A stretch of 64,000 nucleotides of DNA from CAZAKO01 sp964546145 (GTDB lineage Bacteria; Fidelibacterota; UBA2242): contig CAZJIU010000002.1 in NCBI GenBank assembly GCA_964546145.1, forward strand, positions 1 through 64,000, given 5' to 3'. Below the pieces are notes generated by a model. The model had not been told where the DNA came from and searched no databases. It saw only the letters and a list, made by a program, of their open reading frames with translations. Position 1 is the stretch's first letter. Every line of letters starts with the position of its first letter. Shown in pieces: positions 1-9,649 of the stretch. The translations under genes and the position numbers were made by a program.

Positions 1-104
1 TTTAATATAACAGCTTCCAAATAAAAAAGATATGGATCAAATATGAAAAAGTCTTTCAGCAATTCCAGGATGTTAATAACTTTAGAGACTATTATGGAAG
101 TTTT

Positions 105-2930
105 ATGAATAGTGATTATCTCATTGTCAAAGGTGCCCGGGAACATAACTTAAAAAACATCGATGTCATGATTCCCCGCAATAAGCTGGTAGTCATTACG
201 GGGCTATCTGGATCAGGGAAATCATCCCTGGCATTTGACACCATCTATGCCGAAGGACAAAGGCGTTATGTGGAATCGCTATCGGCCTACGCTCGCCAAT
301 TCTTGGGATTGATGGAAAAACCGGACGTCGATTTTATCGAGGGATTATCGCCGGCAATTTCAATCGAGCAGAAAGCTTCCTCCCGGAATCCGCGCAGCAC
401 GGTTGGCACCGTAACCGAAATTTATGATTATCTGCGTCTCCTATACGCGCGGATTGGTACCCCCTATTGTTACGAATGTGGAAAACTGATTCAAAAACAG
501 ACCGCTCAGCAGATTGTTGATACAATTTTAGCCTACCCGACTGATACCCGGATCATGATTCTGGCGCCACTGGTGCGCGGTCGCAAAGGGGAATATCGGG
601 AGATTTTCAAAGAGGCCCAACGCGAAGGTTTTGTCCGCGTTCGGGTTGATGGAAAAATCCACGAAGTCGAGCGCCCCCCGCTATTGGATAAGAACAAAAA
701 ACATAATATCGAGGTAATTATTGACCGACTGATAATCCAGCCAAATCTGAAAGACCGGTTGACCGAATCAGTTGAACTGGCACTAAAAATTGGTTCGGGA
801 TTACTTATCATCTGGGTCAATAGTGAAGAGGAGCATATTTATAGCGAGAATCTTGCCTGTCCGGATTGCGGGATTAGCTACGAGGAACTTTCACCGCGGA
901 TGTTCTCTTTTAATAGTCCCTACGGAGCCTGTCCCCGCTGCGACGGTTTGGGAACTCAGATGGAGATAGATCCTGACATAGTCGTTCCAGACCGCTCGAA
1001 AAGTCTCTCCGAAGGAGCCATTATTCCGTTGGGCGAACAGCCACGAGGCAGTTGGTATTCGGCTATTTTGAAAGGACTAGCTAAGCGCTACGATTTTGAT
1101 TTTGTCACCCCGTTTGGCCAGCTGTCCGAAGCGGCTCAACAAGCACTATTATACGGCACTGCCGGTAATGTGCTTTCAATTGACCTGCGCTCCGAACGTA
1201 TCAATGGCAAGTACAACGCACCTTTCGAGGGCGTCATCCCTAACCTTAAACGGCGCTATAAACAGACTAACTCCATCGGGATTCGAACCTGGATCAGTCA
1301 ATTCATGAGCGTTAAAAGTTGTCAGGAGTGCAATGGCGCTCGATTAAAAAAAGCAAGTTTGGCAGTCAAAATCAGTGACTTCTCAATCAGTGAGCTAACC
1401 GCAATGTCAATCACCAAATTGCGAGTTTTTTTTAACTCACTTCAATTAACTTTGACAGAAGAGCAGATCGCGCACCAGATTTTAAAAGAAATCAAAGAGC
1501 GGATTAATTTCCTGTTTAATGTTGGAGTAGAGTACTTGACTCTCGACCGTTCGGCGCAGACTCTTTCCGGCGGCGAGGCCCAGCGGATCCGCCTGGCAAC
1601 TCAAATAGGCTCGCAGTTAGTAGGGGTGCTCTACATTCTGGATGAACCCAGTATCGGCCTACATCAACGGGACAATAAGCGTTTACTCCAAACCCTCTGC
1701 CAGCTCCGGGATATGGGCAATACGGTGATTGTGGTGGAGCACGATCGCGAAACCATTGAAAGAGGTGACTACATCATTGATCTGGGCCCCGGCGCAGGTG
1801 AAAATGGTGGCTACATTGTCACTGAAGGTTCACCCAAGGAGATCGCCCAAAATGAAAAATCTTTAACAGGACAATATCTCTCCGGCAAACGTTGGATCCC
1901 CTATTCAGCCACCCGCCGCCTTGACAGCGGTAAAAAAATCTACCTGCGCGGTGCACAGGGCAATAATTTGAAAAATATCACCGTCTCCTTCCCCCTGGGA
2001 AATTTCATCTGTATCACGGGTGTCTCGGGCTCGGGCAAGAGTACTCTGATCAATGAAACCCTCTACCCAATTCTGCACCGGAATTTATATAGCAGTACTC
2101 AGACACCCTTAAAATATAATACTATCCAGGGCACCGAATATATCGACAAGGTTATTGATATCAACCAAAATCCGATTGGTCGGACCCCCCGCTCCAATCC
2201 CGCGACCTATACCGGCACTTTTAGTTTTATACGTGAACTTTTCAGTTCATTAAAAGAATCCAAAATCCGCGGCTATAAGCCTGGGCGATTTTCCTTTAAT
2301 GTCAAAGGGGGACGCTGCGAAGCCTGTGGCGGTGATGGTATCAAGAAAATCGAGATGCATTTTTTACCTGATGTTTACGTTACCTGTGAAACATGTAAAG
2401 GCAAACGCTATAACCGCGAAACGCTGGAAATTAAATACCACGGCAAAAGTATTGCCGAAGTGCTGGATATGTCCGTGAATGAGGCTTACGAGTTTTTCGA
2501 AAAAATCCCGCGGATTCGCAAAAAGCTGACAACCCTGCGCGATGTCGGATTAGGATATATCAAACTCGGTCAGCAGGCAACAACCCTATCCGGTGGCGAA
2601 GCCCAGCGGGTCAAATTAGCCACGGAATTAAGTAAGTCCAGCACTGGAAAGACCATCTATATTCTCGATGAACCAACCACCGGTTTGCATTTTGAGGATA
2701 TAAAAATTCTGCTGGACGTACTCAATAAATTGGCAGATCAAGGTAACACGGTAATCGTAATCGAACATAACCTGGATGTAATCAAAGCGGCTGATTATAT
2801 CATTGATCTCGGACCAGAGGGTGGCGACGATGGCGGTTATATCGTGGCAGAAGGTTCCCCTGAAGAGCTTGCTCAGCACGCCGAATCCTATACCGGTAAT
2901 TTCCTTAAAAAGGTTCTGACTCTCACATAA
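105..2930 (+). CDS. uvrA: UvrABC system protein A (excinuclease ATPase subunit)
   Basis: Cytoplasmic DNA-damage sensor of nucleotide excision repair; a UvrA dimer loads UvrB at lesions. The 941-residue product has the normal family length. Two ABC ATPase halves are visible: Walker A GLSGSGKSS near residue 34 and GVSGSGKST near residue 643, each later followed by a LSGGEAQR signature and an ILDEP Walker B. Zinc-binding CxxC pairs occur in the first half (CPDC ... CPRC) and the second half (CEAC ... CETC). The ATG at 105 has a weak GGAAG upstream and gives the usual N-terminus (LIVKGAREHNLKNIDV). It is monocistronic here, and the 200 bases after it lead to a strong terminator. Confidence 0.98.
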   Translation: MNSDYLIVKGAREHNLKNIDVMIPRNKLVVITGLSGSGKSSLAFDTIYAEGQRRYVESLSAYARQFLGLMEKPDVDFIEGLSPAISIEQKASSRNPRSTVGTVTEIYDYLRLLYARIGTPYCYECGKLIQKQTAQQIVDTILAYPTDTRIMILAPLVRGRKGEYREIFKEAQREGFVRVRVDGKIHEVERPPLLDKNKKHNIEVIIDRLIIQPNLKDRLTESVELALKIGSGLLIIWVNSEEEHIYSENLACPDCGISYEELSPRMFSFNSPYGACPRCDGLGTQMEIDPDIVVPDRSKSLSEGAIIPLGEQPRGSWYSAILKGLAKRYDFDFVTPFGQLSEAAQQALLYGTAGNVLSIDLRSERINGKYNAPFEGVIPNLKRRYKQTNSIGIRTWISQFMSVKSCQECNGARLKKASLAVKISDFSISELTAMSITKLRVFFNSLQLTLTEEQIAHQILKEIKERINFLFNVGVEYLTLDRSAQTLSGGEAQRIRLATQIGSQLVGVLYILDEPSIGLHQRDNKRLLQTLCQLRDMGNTVIVVEHDRETIERGDYIIDLGPGAGENGGYIVTEGSPKEIAQNEKSLTGQYLSGKRWIPYSATRRLDSGKKIYLRGAQGNNLKNITVSFPLGNFICITGVSGSGKSTLINETLYPILHRNLYSSTQTPLKYNTIQGTEYIDKVIDINQNPIGRTPRSNPATYTGTFSFIRELFSSLKESKIRGYKPGRFSFNVKGGRCEACGGDGIKKIEMHFLPDVYVTCETCKGKRYNRETLEIKYHGKSIAEVLDMSVNEAYEFFEKIPRIRKKLTTLRDVGLGYIKLGQQATTLSGGEAQRVKLATELSKSSTGKTIYILDEPTTGLHFEDIKILLDVLNKLADQGNTVIVIEHNLDVIKAADYIIDLGPEGGDDGGYIVAEGSPEELAQHAESYTGNFLKKVLTLT

Positions 2931-3247
2931 TACACTAATCTTCACTCTAAATTATCGTAGTCAAATACCCACAGATTTTGGGGTTAGGGTACCACAAATT
3001 TTGTATACTATAAAAACGTATATACTTGAATAATTTGGATTTATGTTGCTGGCATGGAAGTTGACAAACTCTCAATTGTCATTTGAAATTTAATCCCTCT
3101 TTGAATATTCCCTCCAGGTAGACACTGCCCCTACCGTCGGAAGTGAATTCCGCCCGGAATTCCCTTCCGACAATTTTTTTATGCCATAACCTCCACATTT
3201 TAACTAAATTCACCAGTACCAGAACCTTGGAAAGGAGACAGTCGGTC
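2931..3247. other. 317-base intergenic region between uvrA and the M24 peptidase
   Basis: No convincing gene is seen here. It is AT-rich, has a TTGACA hexamer at 3061-3066 without a good -10 partner, and holds the hairpin terminator at 3136-3180. The last part carries the AAAGGAGA ribosome-binding site (3231 onward) for the ATG at 3248. Confidence 0.6.
3136..3180 (+). terminator. Rho-independent terminator
   Basis: A 15-base left arm (3136-3150) pairs with 3157-3171 with a single mismatch around a short CGCCCG loop. It is followed directly by AA and seven T (3174-3180). This is a textbook intrinsic terminator on the plus strand. It most likely ends the uvrA transcript about 200 bases after the stop codon. 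Because it sits only 68 bases before the next start codon, it could also act as a leader attenuator for the peptidase gene. Confidence 0.8.
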
Positions 3248-4287
3248 ATGTTGCACGAAAAAGTCAATCAAGCCCATAAAATCCTGCAGGAAAAAGACAT
3301 TGACATGTGGTTGACTTTTGTGCGGGAAACCGAAGCCTCTCGTGACCCTTGTTTGGACTTAATACTAGGTACGAATTGTACCTGGCAATCAGCATTCATA
3401 ATAACCCGCTGCGGCAAAACTATCGCGATCATTGGAAGTCTGGATTACGAACGGATCCGTCTAACCGGCCTGTACCGTGATATCCGTAAATATGTTGGTG
3501 GTATCAAGGCTGAATTATTATCCGTTTTTAGTAGTCTCAAGCCCCGCAATATTGCCATCAATATTTCTAAAGATGATTGCATGGCTGACGGTTTGACTTA
3601 CGGAATGTATGAGTTGCTGCGAGAATACACCCGGGAAACCGAGTATCACGATCGTTTCATCTCTTCTCAGAATATCATTGCCGCCCTACGCGGTCGTAAA
3701 ACCCCAGCGGAAATCTCCCGGCTTAAAGCCGCGATCCAACTAACCGAGGCGATCTATTCTGCGGTTACCAAATTTATCCAGCCCGGTCTAACTGAACTTG
3801 ATGTAGCTCAATATATCTTATCTCTAGTAGAAAAGAATAAGGTCACAACCGCTTGGGAGGAAAAAACCTGTCCGGCGGTTTTCACCGGTCCTGATACAGC
3901 CGGNNNNNNNNNNNNNNNNNNNNNNNNNNNNNNNNNNNNNNNNNNNNNNNNNNNNNNNNNNNNNNNNNNNNNNNNNNNNNNNNNNNNNNNNNNNNNNNNN
4001 NNNTTGCCCGCGATTATATTGTCTCAAAAGGTTATCCGGAATATCCCCACGCCCTCGGTCATCAGGTCGGACGCTCGACTCATGATGGTGCCGGATTGCT
4101 GGGTCCGCGCTGGGAACGGTACGGTAATGTTACAAATCTACCGATCGAGATTGGGCAGGTTTATACTCTCGAGCCGCGCCTGCCTATTGAGGGATACGGT
4201 GTTGCCACCGCTGAGGAGATGATTGTCATCACCGAAAAAGGAGCCGAGTGGCTGTCTCATCCTCAGAAGGAATTATTCATTATTTAA
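3248..4287 (+). CDS. M24 family metallopeptidase (Xaa-Pro aminopeptidase-like), interrupted by assembly gap
   Basis: Predicted cytoplasmic peptidase of the creatinase/aminopeptidase P fold. The N-terminal part is the creatinase-like domain; the catalytic part starts near ALRGRKTPAEISRLKAA. After the gap come HALGHQVGRSTHDGAG (metal-ligand His region), YTLEPRL and ATAEEMIVIT (two metal-ligand Glu). The two metal-ligand Asp expected between these blocks fall in the 100-N gap at 3904-4003, so they cannot be checked. The coding frame before and after the gap differs by the placeholder length only. The ATG at 3248 is chosen because AAAGGAGA lies just upstream; a longer reading from 3143 would run through the terminator hairpin. 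Confidence 0.85.
3904..4003. other. Assembly gap (100 N)
   Basis: Exactly 100 N, a conventional placeholder of unknown true length. It lies within the M24 peptidase gene. Confidence 0.95.
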
Positions 4288-4390
4288 ACCAATCCTAAAA
4301 AATCTATAAAAATCATCTTTTGTGAGTTAAATTACACGCTGCTATTAAGAATTATGTTATATTCATATCAAGAAAAAAAAGGAGATCACT

Positions 4391-6763
4391 ATGCTAAGGG
4401 TTAACAAAAAGTATATTTTATACTTACTAATCTTCACCGTGTTGCCAGTATTTGGGGTCCAGCCCGACCTTATCCTGCAGAAAGAAATAACGACGGAATA
4501 TATGGCTTACCTGGACAGCATGGAAACGGAATATCTAAATTTACTACCTGGAGCCGATGATGCCCAAACTATGAAGGCTCATATGGGACTCGCCATTATC
4601 CAGGCTGCTCGCACCTATGTCAATGGTGATACACTTTCTAATGACCTGGAAAACTTACTGGAAGAAATGGGGAATAATATCGGTATGATCATGAATCAGA
4701 CTATTGAGGATATCTTCCCTCTCTTCGATGCAGGTAATCCGAATGAGTTCGTATTAAATCTCACCGAATTTTTCGAAACAGGGACCTATCCAGCCTATCG
4801 CGATTCAATCAACGAATGGCTCTCCCAAAATAGCAAGTACGCCGATGATATGGGCGCTGCAGTTGAATACTTTGGAGACAAAACCGGTCCCCTTATGGAT
4901 GCTTTCGGTGAACACTGGGGTGAAGTATATGACGGGACTGCAGATTTCGAATTCAATGTTCAGGTTATGGGTTCAAAATATGAAGACACCCTGTTTGTAT
5001 TTTCCAGAACATTTTTTAATCGGCAGAAAATGATCATGGAATTAGGCGAAGCAATGGCCGTTGCTCTCGATAGCGGATTTACCCAAATTCTCGACTCGTT
5101 GAACAATAACAGCCCCGCAATTGATCCGGGAGTAGCCGTTGTTCAACAGGGCCTCGACACGCTGAGTGCTCTAATTGACAGCCTTCAGATAATACTCTGG
5201 AATCAACCATTCGCTCCGTTTGAATTCAAGCTAGCCTGGATGGATTCAGTCCAAAAAGGCATTGCTGAAGTTGATACCCTATTAGGTGGTAAAACATATC
5301 CAATCGGACCAGAAGCTGAAAATAAAGTAATCCGACCCCGTGGAATCATTGAGAGCCTGGCACATCACGACGGACTCTGGGGTGTCTACCAGGATTATTA
5401 CCGGGGTGGTGAATCAGCCTCTTATACATTCTACAATACCTTTCCCAATGGCTTAACTGCTGATATGTACGCGATGGTTAAATCGGATATTATTCTAAAT
5501 GATAATGACACCTTTGAGCAACTCGAAGCAAAAATTCATGCCTATCAGACCTCGTTACGGACCAAGGTAACCCTAACTCCTGATGAACATTTTGGTATGG
5601 CCTTGACCCTGATCTGGGATCTACTGAATGATGAAGAATATTTTGGCAACATTGAATCGGCCGTACAGATGATTTCTGACGGACGAATCGATAGTCTGGT
5701 CAGCTCCTTTGACTGGAGTAATTTCGACCTGCACGACCGGATTGCCGAAATTCGTTCCCATGTTGATCAGTACATCAAGAGTGGGGATCTGACTAATTAT
5801 GTGGTTCTCATCAAGAGCAATAATGATGGATTGAATCCCTACGTATTGGGTTCCAATAGCGAGTTTTCAATTTATTATCTGACTGTTCCGCAAATTTATG
5901 TAGCCACTAAGGCAATCGAACTGGTAATTGACGGCATGTCAAAGATCCAGGAGGCTTTAACCGATTTGTATAATGAACTCGATCAGATGTTCATCCTGGA
6001 CCTGGATCCCAACTACCTGGATTTCTCCAATGTGGAAACCGACCTGGATGTTATCAATATCCTGGAACAGTCCAACCCGAATTTTATGACACTCACTCCC
6101 TATGGAATTGAGAAATTCCACAAATTTGGCAATGATCTCGAAGAAGCATTTAAGCAATTGAATACCTTCTTCAGCAACATGAACAAACTAATGAACGCGA
6201 TGGAACCTTACCAGGAAGATTTCGATTTTAACATTGCTGAAATGGGATCAATCATGGGTGAATCTCGAGACGTGACCTGGGATATCTATATCGATTTTGC
6301 CCACCCCGACTCCACCGTTTTAATTGATGGTGAGCGGGTAAACCTGTCAGCCTGGTTCGACAACCCGCCTGTAAGTTTCCTCATTATGTGGAAAAATTAC
6401 GTAACAGGGATTGACAGCACTCTGGGCGGCTTATTCCCGGATCGTTATAAAGAACCACCAGTAATCCCGTCCGTATCGAAGGATAACTCCAACATACCTA
6501 AAACTTTTAGATTCCATCCAGTTTATCCGAATCCATTCAACCCGGTTGCGACAATCGCTTTTGACCTGCCTCAGGCTGCTGACGTTAGATTAACGATTAT
6601 CAACCTGAAGGGTGAAATTGTCCACGAAACATATTACGGGCATCTGAACGCCGGCAAAATCACTGCTTATTGGAATGCCGCCGGCTTCCCCTCTGGAATC
6701 TACTTTGTTAACTTGGCAGTTGATGGAAAGGTCACTACCCGCAAAATGACTCTGCTCAAATAG
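4391..6763 (+). CDS. Large secreted protein with C-terminal type IX-type sorting domain
   Basis: The 790-residue product begins with a signal peptide (KKYILYLLIFTVLPVFG), giving export to the periplasm. The last roughly 85 residues form a beta-sandwich sorting domain: FRFHPVYPNPFNPVATIAF, then LTIINLKGEIV, and finally PSGIYFVNL ... TTRKMTLLK. This is the classic Por-secretion-type CTD of FCB bacteria, which sends cargo across the outer membrane. The middle 650 residues are acidic and mostly helical, and I recognise no family. The ATG at 4391 has AAAAGGAG seven bases upstream. It is followed after 8 bases by the barrel-like gene at 6772, so the two are probably co-transcribed. Confidence 0.85.
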   Translation: MLRVNKKYILYLLIFTVLPVFGVQPDLILQKEITTEYMAYLDSMETEYLNLLPGADDAQTMKAHMGLAIIQAARTYVNGDTLSNDLENLLEEMGNNIGMIMNQTIEDIFPLFDAGNPNEFVLNLTEFFETGTYPAYRDSINEWLSQNSKYADDMGAAVEYFGDKTGPLMDAFGEHWGEVYDGTADFEFNVQVMGSKYEDTLFVFSRTFFNRQKMIMELGEAMAVALDSGFTQILDSLNNNSPAIDPGVAVVQQGLDTLSALIDSLQIILWNQPFAPFEFKLAWMDSVQKGIAEVDTLLGGKTYPIGPEAENKVIRPRGIIESLAHHDGLWGVYQDYYRGGESASYTFYNTFPNGLTADMYAMVKSDIILNDNDTFEQLEAKIHAYQTSLRTKVTLTPDEHFGMALTLIWDLLNDEEYFGNIESAVQMISDGRIDSLVSSFDWSNFDLHDRIAEIRSHVDQYIKSGDLTNYVVLIKSNNDGLNPYVLGSNSEFSIYYLTVPQIYVATKAIELVIDGMSKIQEALTDLYNELDQMFILDLDPNYLDFSNVETDLDVINILEQSNPNFMTLTPYGIEKFHKFGNDLEEAFKQLNTFFSNMNKLMNAMEPYQEDFDFNIAEMGSIMGESRDVTWDIYIDFAHPDSTVLIDGERVNLSAWFDNPPVSFLIMWKNYVTGIDSTLGGLFPDRYKEPPVIPSVSKDNSNIPKTFRFHPVYPNPFNPVATIAFDLPQAADVRLTIINLKGEIVHETYYGHLNAGKITAYWNAAGFPSGIYFVNLAVDGKVTTRKMTLLK

Positions 6764-6771
6764 GAATCCAT

Positions 6772-8035
6772 TTGCGCGTAATATCTTGTAAAAAATGGGG
6801 GGAAAGTTTTTGGCTTTTCCCCCTCGTATTTCTGGTTAATAGTAACTCTTCACAAGCACAATGGCAAAATCTATTCAGCTCCCTTGCCATCTTTAGAACA
6901 ATTCCGGTTCCAGTGACAGAACAGATTCAAGCTGAAAAAAGGCAGATAGAGCTGAGCTACCGGTTCGATGACATCTACCGCAAAAAGGTCTACAACCGCC
7001 AAGCTTTTGTAATAAACCAGCAAGGACTTGTAGCCTTTGTAGCATACCCCTTTCGGGTAAAATCCTCTTACCAGCTTGTCACCCTAAGATCCAACTTTCA
7101 TGAATCTTCAGCCAATAATCATAACGATCGGACCGCCATCAGTGGAGCGCTGGAAGGAGACTGTTTCGATCACTGCTTAACCTGGACAATTGCCGGCAAC
7201 AAGCGAATGATCGGCTTTCTGGGGCGTTATTCCCGGATACAAAACAGCGTCAATCTAACCATTAAATCCTATCCTGTCTCCGAAGATAAAAAGTTAAATA
7301 AATATTTCCTGGACTGGTTGCCGCTTACTTTTGGTAATCCGGTTACTAATCATGGCAAGCTCAAATCTTCAGAAATGGGCGGCTGGGGTTCGATTCCGAT
7401 AAACCGCGGAACTCAGCTCCAGCTGGCAGGATCCCAGGTGAGATCGACCAATTGTCTATCTTTTCAATATACCAATTCTACTAATAAACCTATCCTGAAT
7501 GGTATTCGTCAATTAGACATTCCGATAAATTCCGAACTTTCTCAAATATCCCTTGCCCTGCTTCGCCCAAACAGGTCAATTTCATCAATCGAGCTCAGCT
7601 ATCTGTTAACAGACCTGGANNNNNNNNNNNNNNNNNNNNNNNNNNNNNNNNNNNNNNNNNNNNNNNNNNNNNNNNNNNNNNNNNNNNNNNNNNNNNNNNN
7701 NNNNNNNNNNNNNNNNNNNGGAAATCTCCTTGATCACCGATTACATTCATTCCCGCTACTTCCTGCAAATTGTTGGTCAGGCAGAGCTGGAGTTTGGTCT
7801 TATCTGCGAACCGATAAATTACCCTATCAAGATTGAGGCTAATATTTTAGATATTCAGGTAAAAGTTCGCAGACAAATCAAAAATTTTAATCTTTGCTAT
7901 TCCCTGCGTCAACTCATCCCCATTATCCGGCGTCTGGATGAAAGCCCGTTTCGCCTAACCGAACAAATTCCCGGCAAAAAAATCGCCCAGCGCGGCGGCG
8001 CTTCGCACCTGTTTGGCATTTCCTACGAATTCTAG
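6772..8035 (+). CDS. Probable outer-membrane beta-barrel protein, interrupted by assembly gap
   Basis: Unrecognised exported protein. It starts with TTG preceded by AGGA and has a signal peptide (FWLFPLVFLVNSNSSQAQ). The body shows alternating polar and aromatic strands, and the product ends HLFGISYEF with a terminal Phe, as is usual for outer-membrane barrels. A 100-N gap (7620-7719) breaks it; the sequence after the gap continues to a TAG at 8035 in a frame shifted only by the placeholder length. It follows the sorting-domain protein at 4391 by 8 bases. Barrel assignment is an inference from strand pattern and C-terminus. Confidence 0.6.
7620..7719. other. Assembly gap (100 N)
   Basis: Exactly 100 N, of unknown true length. 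It lies inside the barrel-like gene. Confidence 0.95.
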
Positions 8036-8165
8036 AAACCACCCTTGCTGATGCAGTCTAATTACCGCCGTTATGTCCATTTTATATCGTTCAAAGCAGC
8101 CTTGAACTTTGCCAATTCTTGACTAAATTTTGGCTGAATTGATTAAAAGAAAAGGTGAATAACAC

Positions 8166-8939
8166 ATGTCAAAAACCTATTTTTTCTCGATCCTGCTAAG
8201 TGCCTTGATAATCAGTTGCAGCAGACCGACCGACCGCGAAACTCTGACCCAGGTCGGAACGATTGATGCACTGCTGAGTGGTATTTACAATGGTGAATTT
8301 TCTCTGCGGGATTTGGCAAGGCGGGGAGATTTCGGCATCGGCACCTTCAACGCTCTAAACGGCGAAATGGTCATACTCAATGGAAAAATCTATCAGATAA
8401 CATCGGACGGTAGAGTTGCATTAGCCAACCTGAGTGATAAAACGCCTTTGGCTTCGGTAACATATTTCGATACCGATCGTGAGGTTGCTATTCCAGCCGG
8501 GACGAATTTCAACTCACTGATCAAAATAATTGACAACGCCATTCCAACCGAGAACATTTTCTACGCCATCAAGATCGAGGGCAAATTCAGTGCAGTCAGA
8601 ACCAGAAGCGTGCCGGCACAATCCAGACCTTATAAACCATTGGTTGAGATTGCCGCCACCCAGCCGGAATTTAATCTGGAAAATGTCGCGGGAACGATCG
8701 TTGGCTTTCGTTGTCCGCCCTACGTTGCCGGAATCAACGTGACCGGCTATCATTTTCATTTTCTGAGTGCAGACAAGAAATCCGGCGGGCACTTGCTGGC
8801 TTTTACGACAGCTGAAGATGCTGTTGTCAAAATTGATGCAACCCATACCCTAACCATGATTCTGCCGCATGACCAGGATTTTTATGGAGTTGATCTAACC
8901 ACCAACAAACAAGCCGAGCTGGAAAAAGTTGAGAAATGA
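8166..8939 (+). CDS. budA: Alpha-acetolactate decarboxylase with lipoprotein signal
   Basis: Converts 2-acetolactate to acetoin and CO2. The 257-residue product carries the family zinc site as H196, H198 and H209, and the catalytic Arg at R147 in the VRTRSVPAQ motif. The spacing from R147 to H196 (49) and from H196 to H209 (13) equals that of the Brevibacillus brevis enzyme as I recall it (R145, H194, H196, H207). Unusually, the first 18 residues form a lipoprotein signal ending LIISC, so the mature enzyme would be lipid-anchored on the periplasmic side. No acetolactate synthase or butanediol dehydrogenase lies nearby. Family is sure; location is inferred. Confidence 0.92.
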   Translation: MSKTYFFSILLSALIISCSRPTDRETLTQVGTIDALLSGIYNGEFSLRDLARRGDFGIGTFNALNGEMVILNGKIYQITSDGRVALANLSDKTPLASVTYFDTDREVAIPAGTNFNSLIKIIDNAIPTENIFYAIKIEGKFSAVRTRSVPAQSRPYKPLVEIAATQPEFNLENVAGTIVGFRCPPYVAGINVTGYHFHFLSADKKSGGHLLAFTTAEDAVVKIDATHTLTMILPHDQDFYGVDLTTNKQAELEKVEK

Positions 8940-9059
8940 ACCAACCAATCAAATCTGCAATAAAAATAGCCGTTGGAGTCAATCAATCGAACAATGCATG
9001 CTTACCGCAGGCTTGCTGAGTGCCAATAAAAACGGACTACACATACCCAGGGAGTAATT

Positions 9060-9437
9060 ATGACCACCAACCATCTTCGTATACTTTACACTGTTGTGTT
9101 TTTTCTTTTGATCTTTCTTTCCGGTTTCTGGCTAAGCCGAGGCGGGCGACCATACGGCGTGCTACTCCTGACAGTACATAAGCTGCTTTCGCTCGCGGTG
9201 GTGGTTTTCCTAACTGTCATCATAGTACGGATTAATCGGTCTAGTGGGCTAGACTCATTGGAGTTGATTGCCGCTGTGGTCACCGGTCTGCTGTTCCTCG
9301 GGACGATTGCCACTGGTGGTCTGCTAAGTATGGCCAAACCGATGCCGGACTTGGTTCATCATCTCCATAAAATCACGCCGTTTCTAACATTGATCTCGAC
9401 GGCGATAACATTGTACTTACTGGTCAGAACCAGGTAA
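9060..9437 (+). CDS. Small four-helix membrane protein, function unknown
   Basis: A 125-residue integral membrane protein with four predicted helices (about 8-25, 36-56, 67-90 and 103-122). Histidines lie near helix ends (H40 in TVHKLLS; H100, H101 and H103 in DLVHHLHK). This could fit a haem-b or metal site but is not proof. A good ribosome-binding site (AGGGAG) precedes the ATG. It lies 120 bases downstream of the acetolactate decarboxylase on the same strand. I do not recognise the family with certainty. Confidence 0.75.
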   Translation: MTTNHLRILYTVVFFLLIFLSGFWLSRGGRPYGVLLLTVHKLLSLAVVVFLTVIIVRINRSSGLDSLELIAAVVTGLLFLGTIATGGLLSMAKPMPDLVHHLHKITPFLTLISTAITLYLLVRTR

Positions 9438-9649
9438 CAAAGGCATGAATTCCTGACATAACCCAAGCTCCTAACAAAATTAGAAATTGCCTATAAATTC
9501 AAAAATCTCACTCTGAGCGAGATAACTTTTTCGTCTTCAGCTAGCCCGTTTAAATCATCAAAGAAATCCATGGCGATTCGGCGAGAATTGATTAAATTCG
9601 GGCGGTCGAAAATCTTGATCGCTGAACCGTAACAACCGAGGAAAACAAC

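Noticed and set aside
1278..1289. GGGATTCGAACC, which resembles the T-arm of a minus-strand tRNA gene
   Set aside because: It lies in the uvrA coding frame and no acceptor or anticodon arm can be folded around it.
3824..4027. Minus-strand open frame that spans the N run
   Set aside because: It is open only because N codons are not stops; it is the shadow of the M24 gene.
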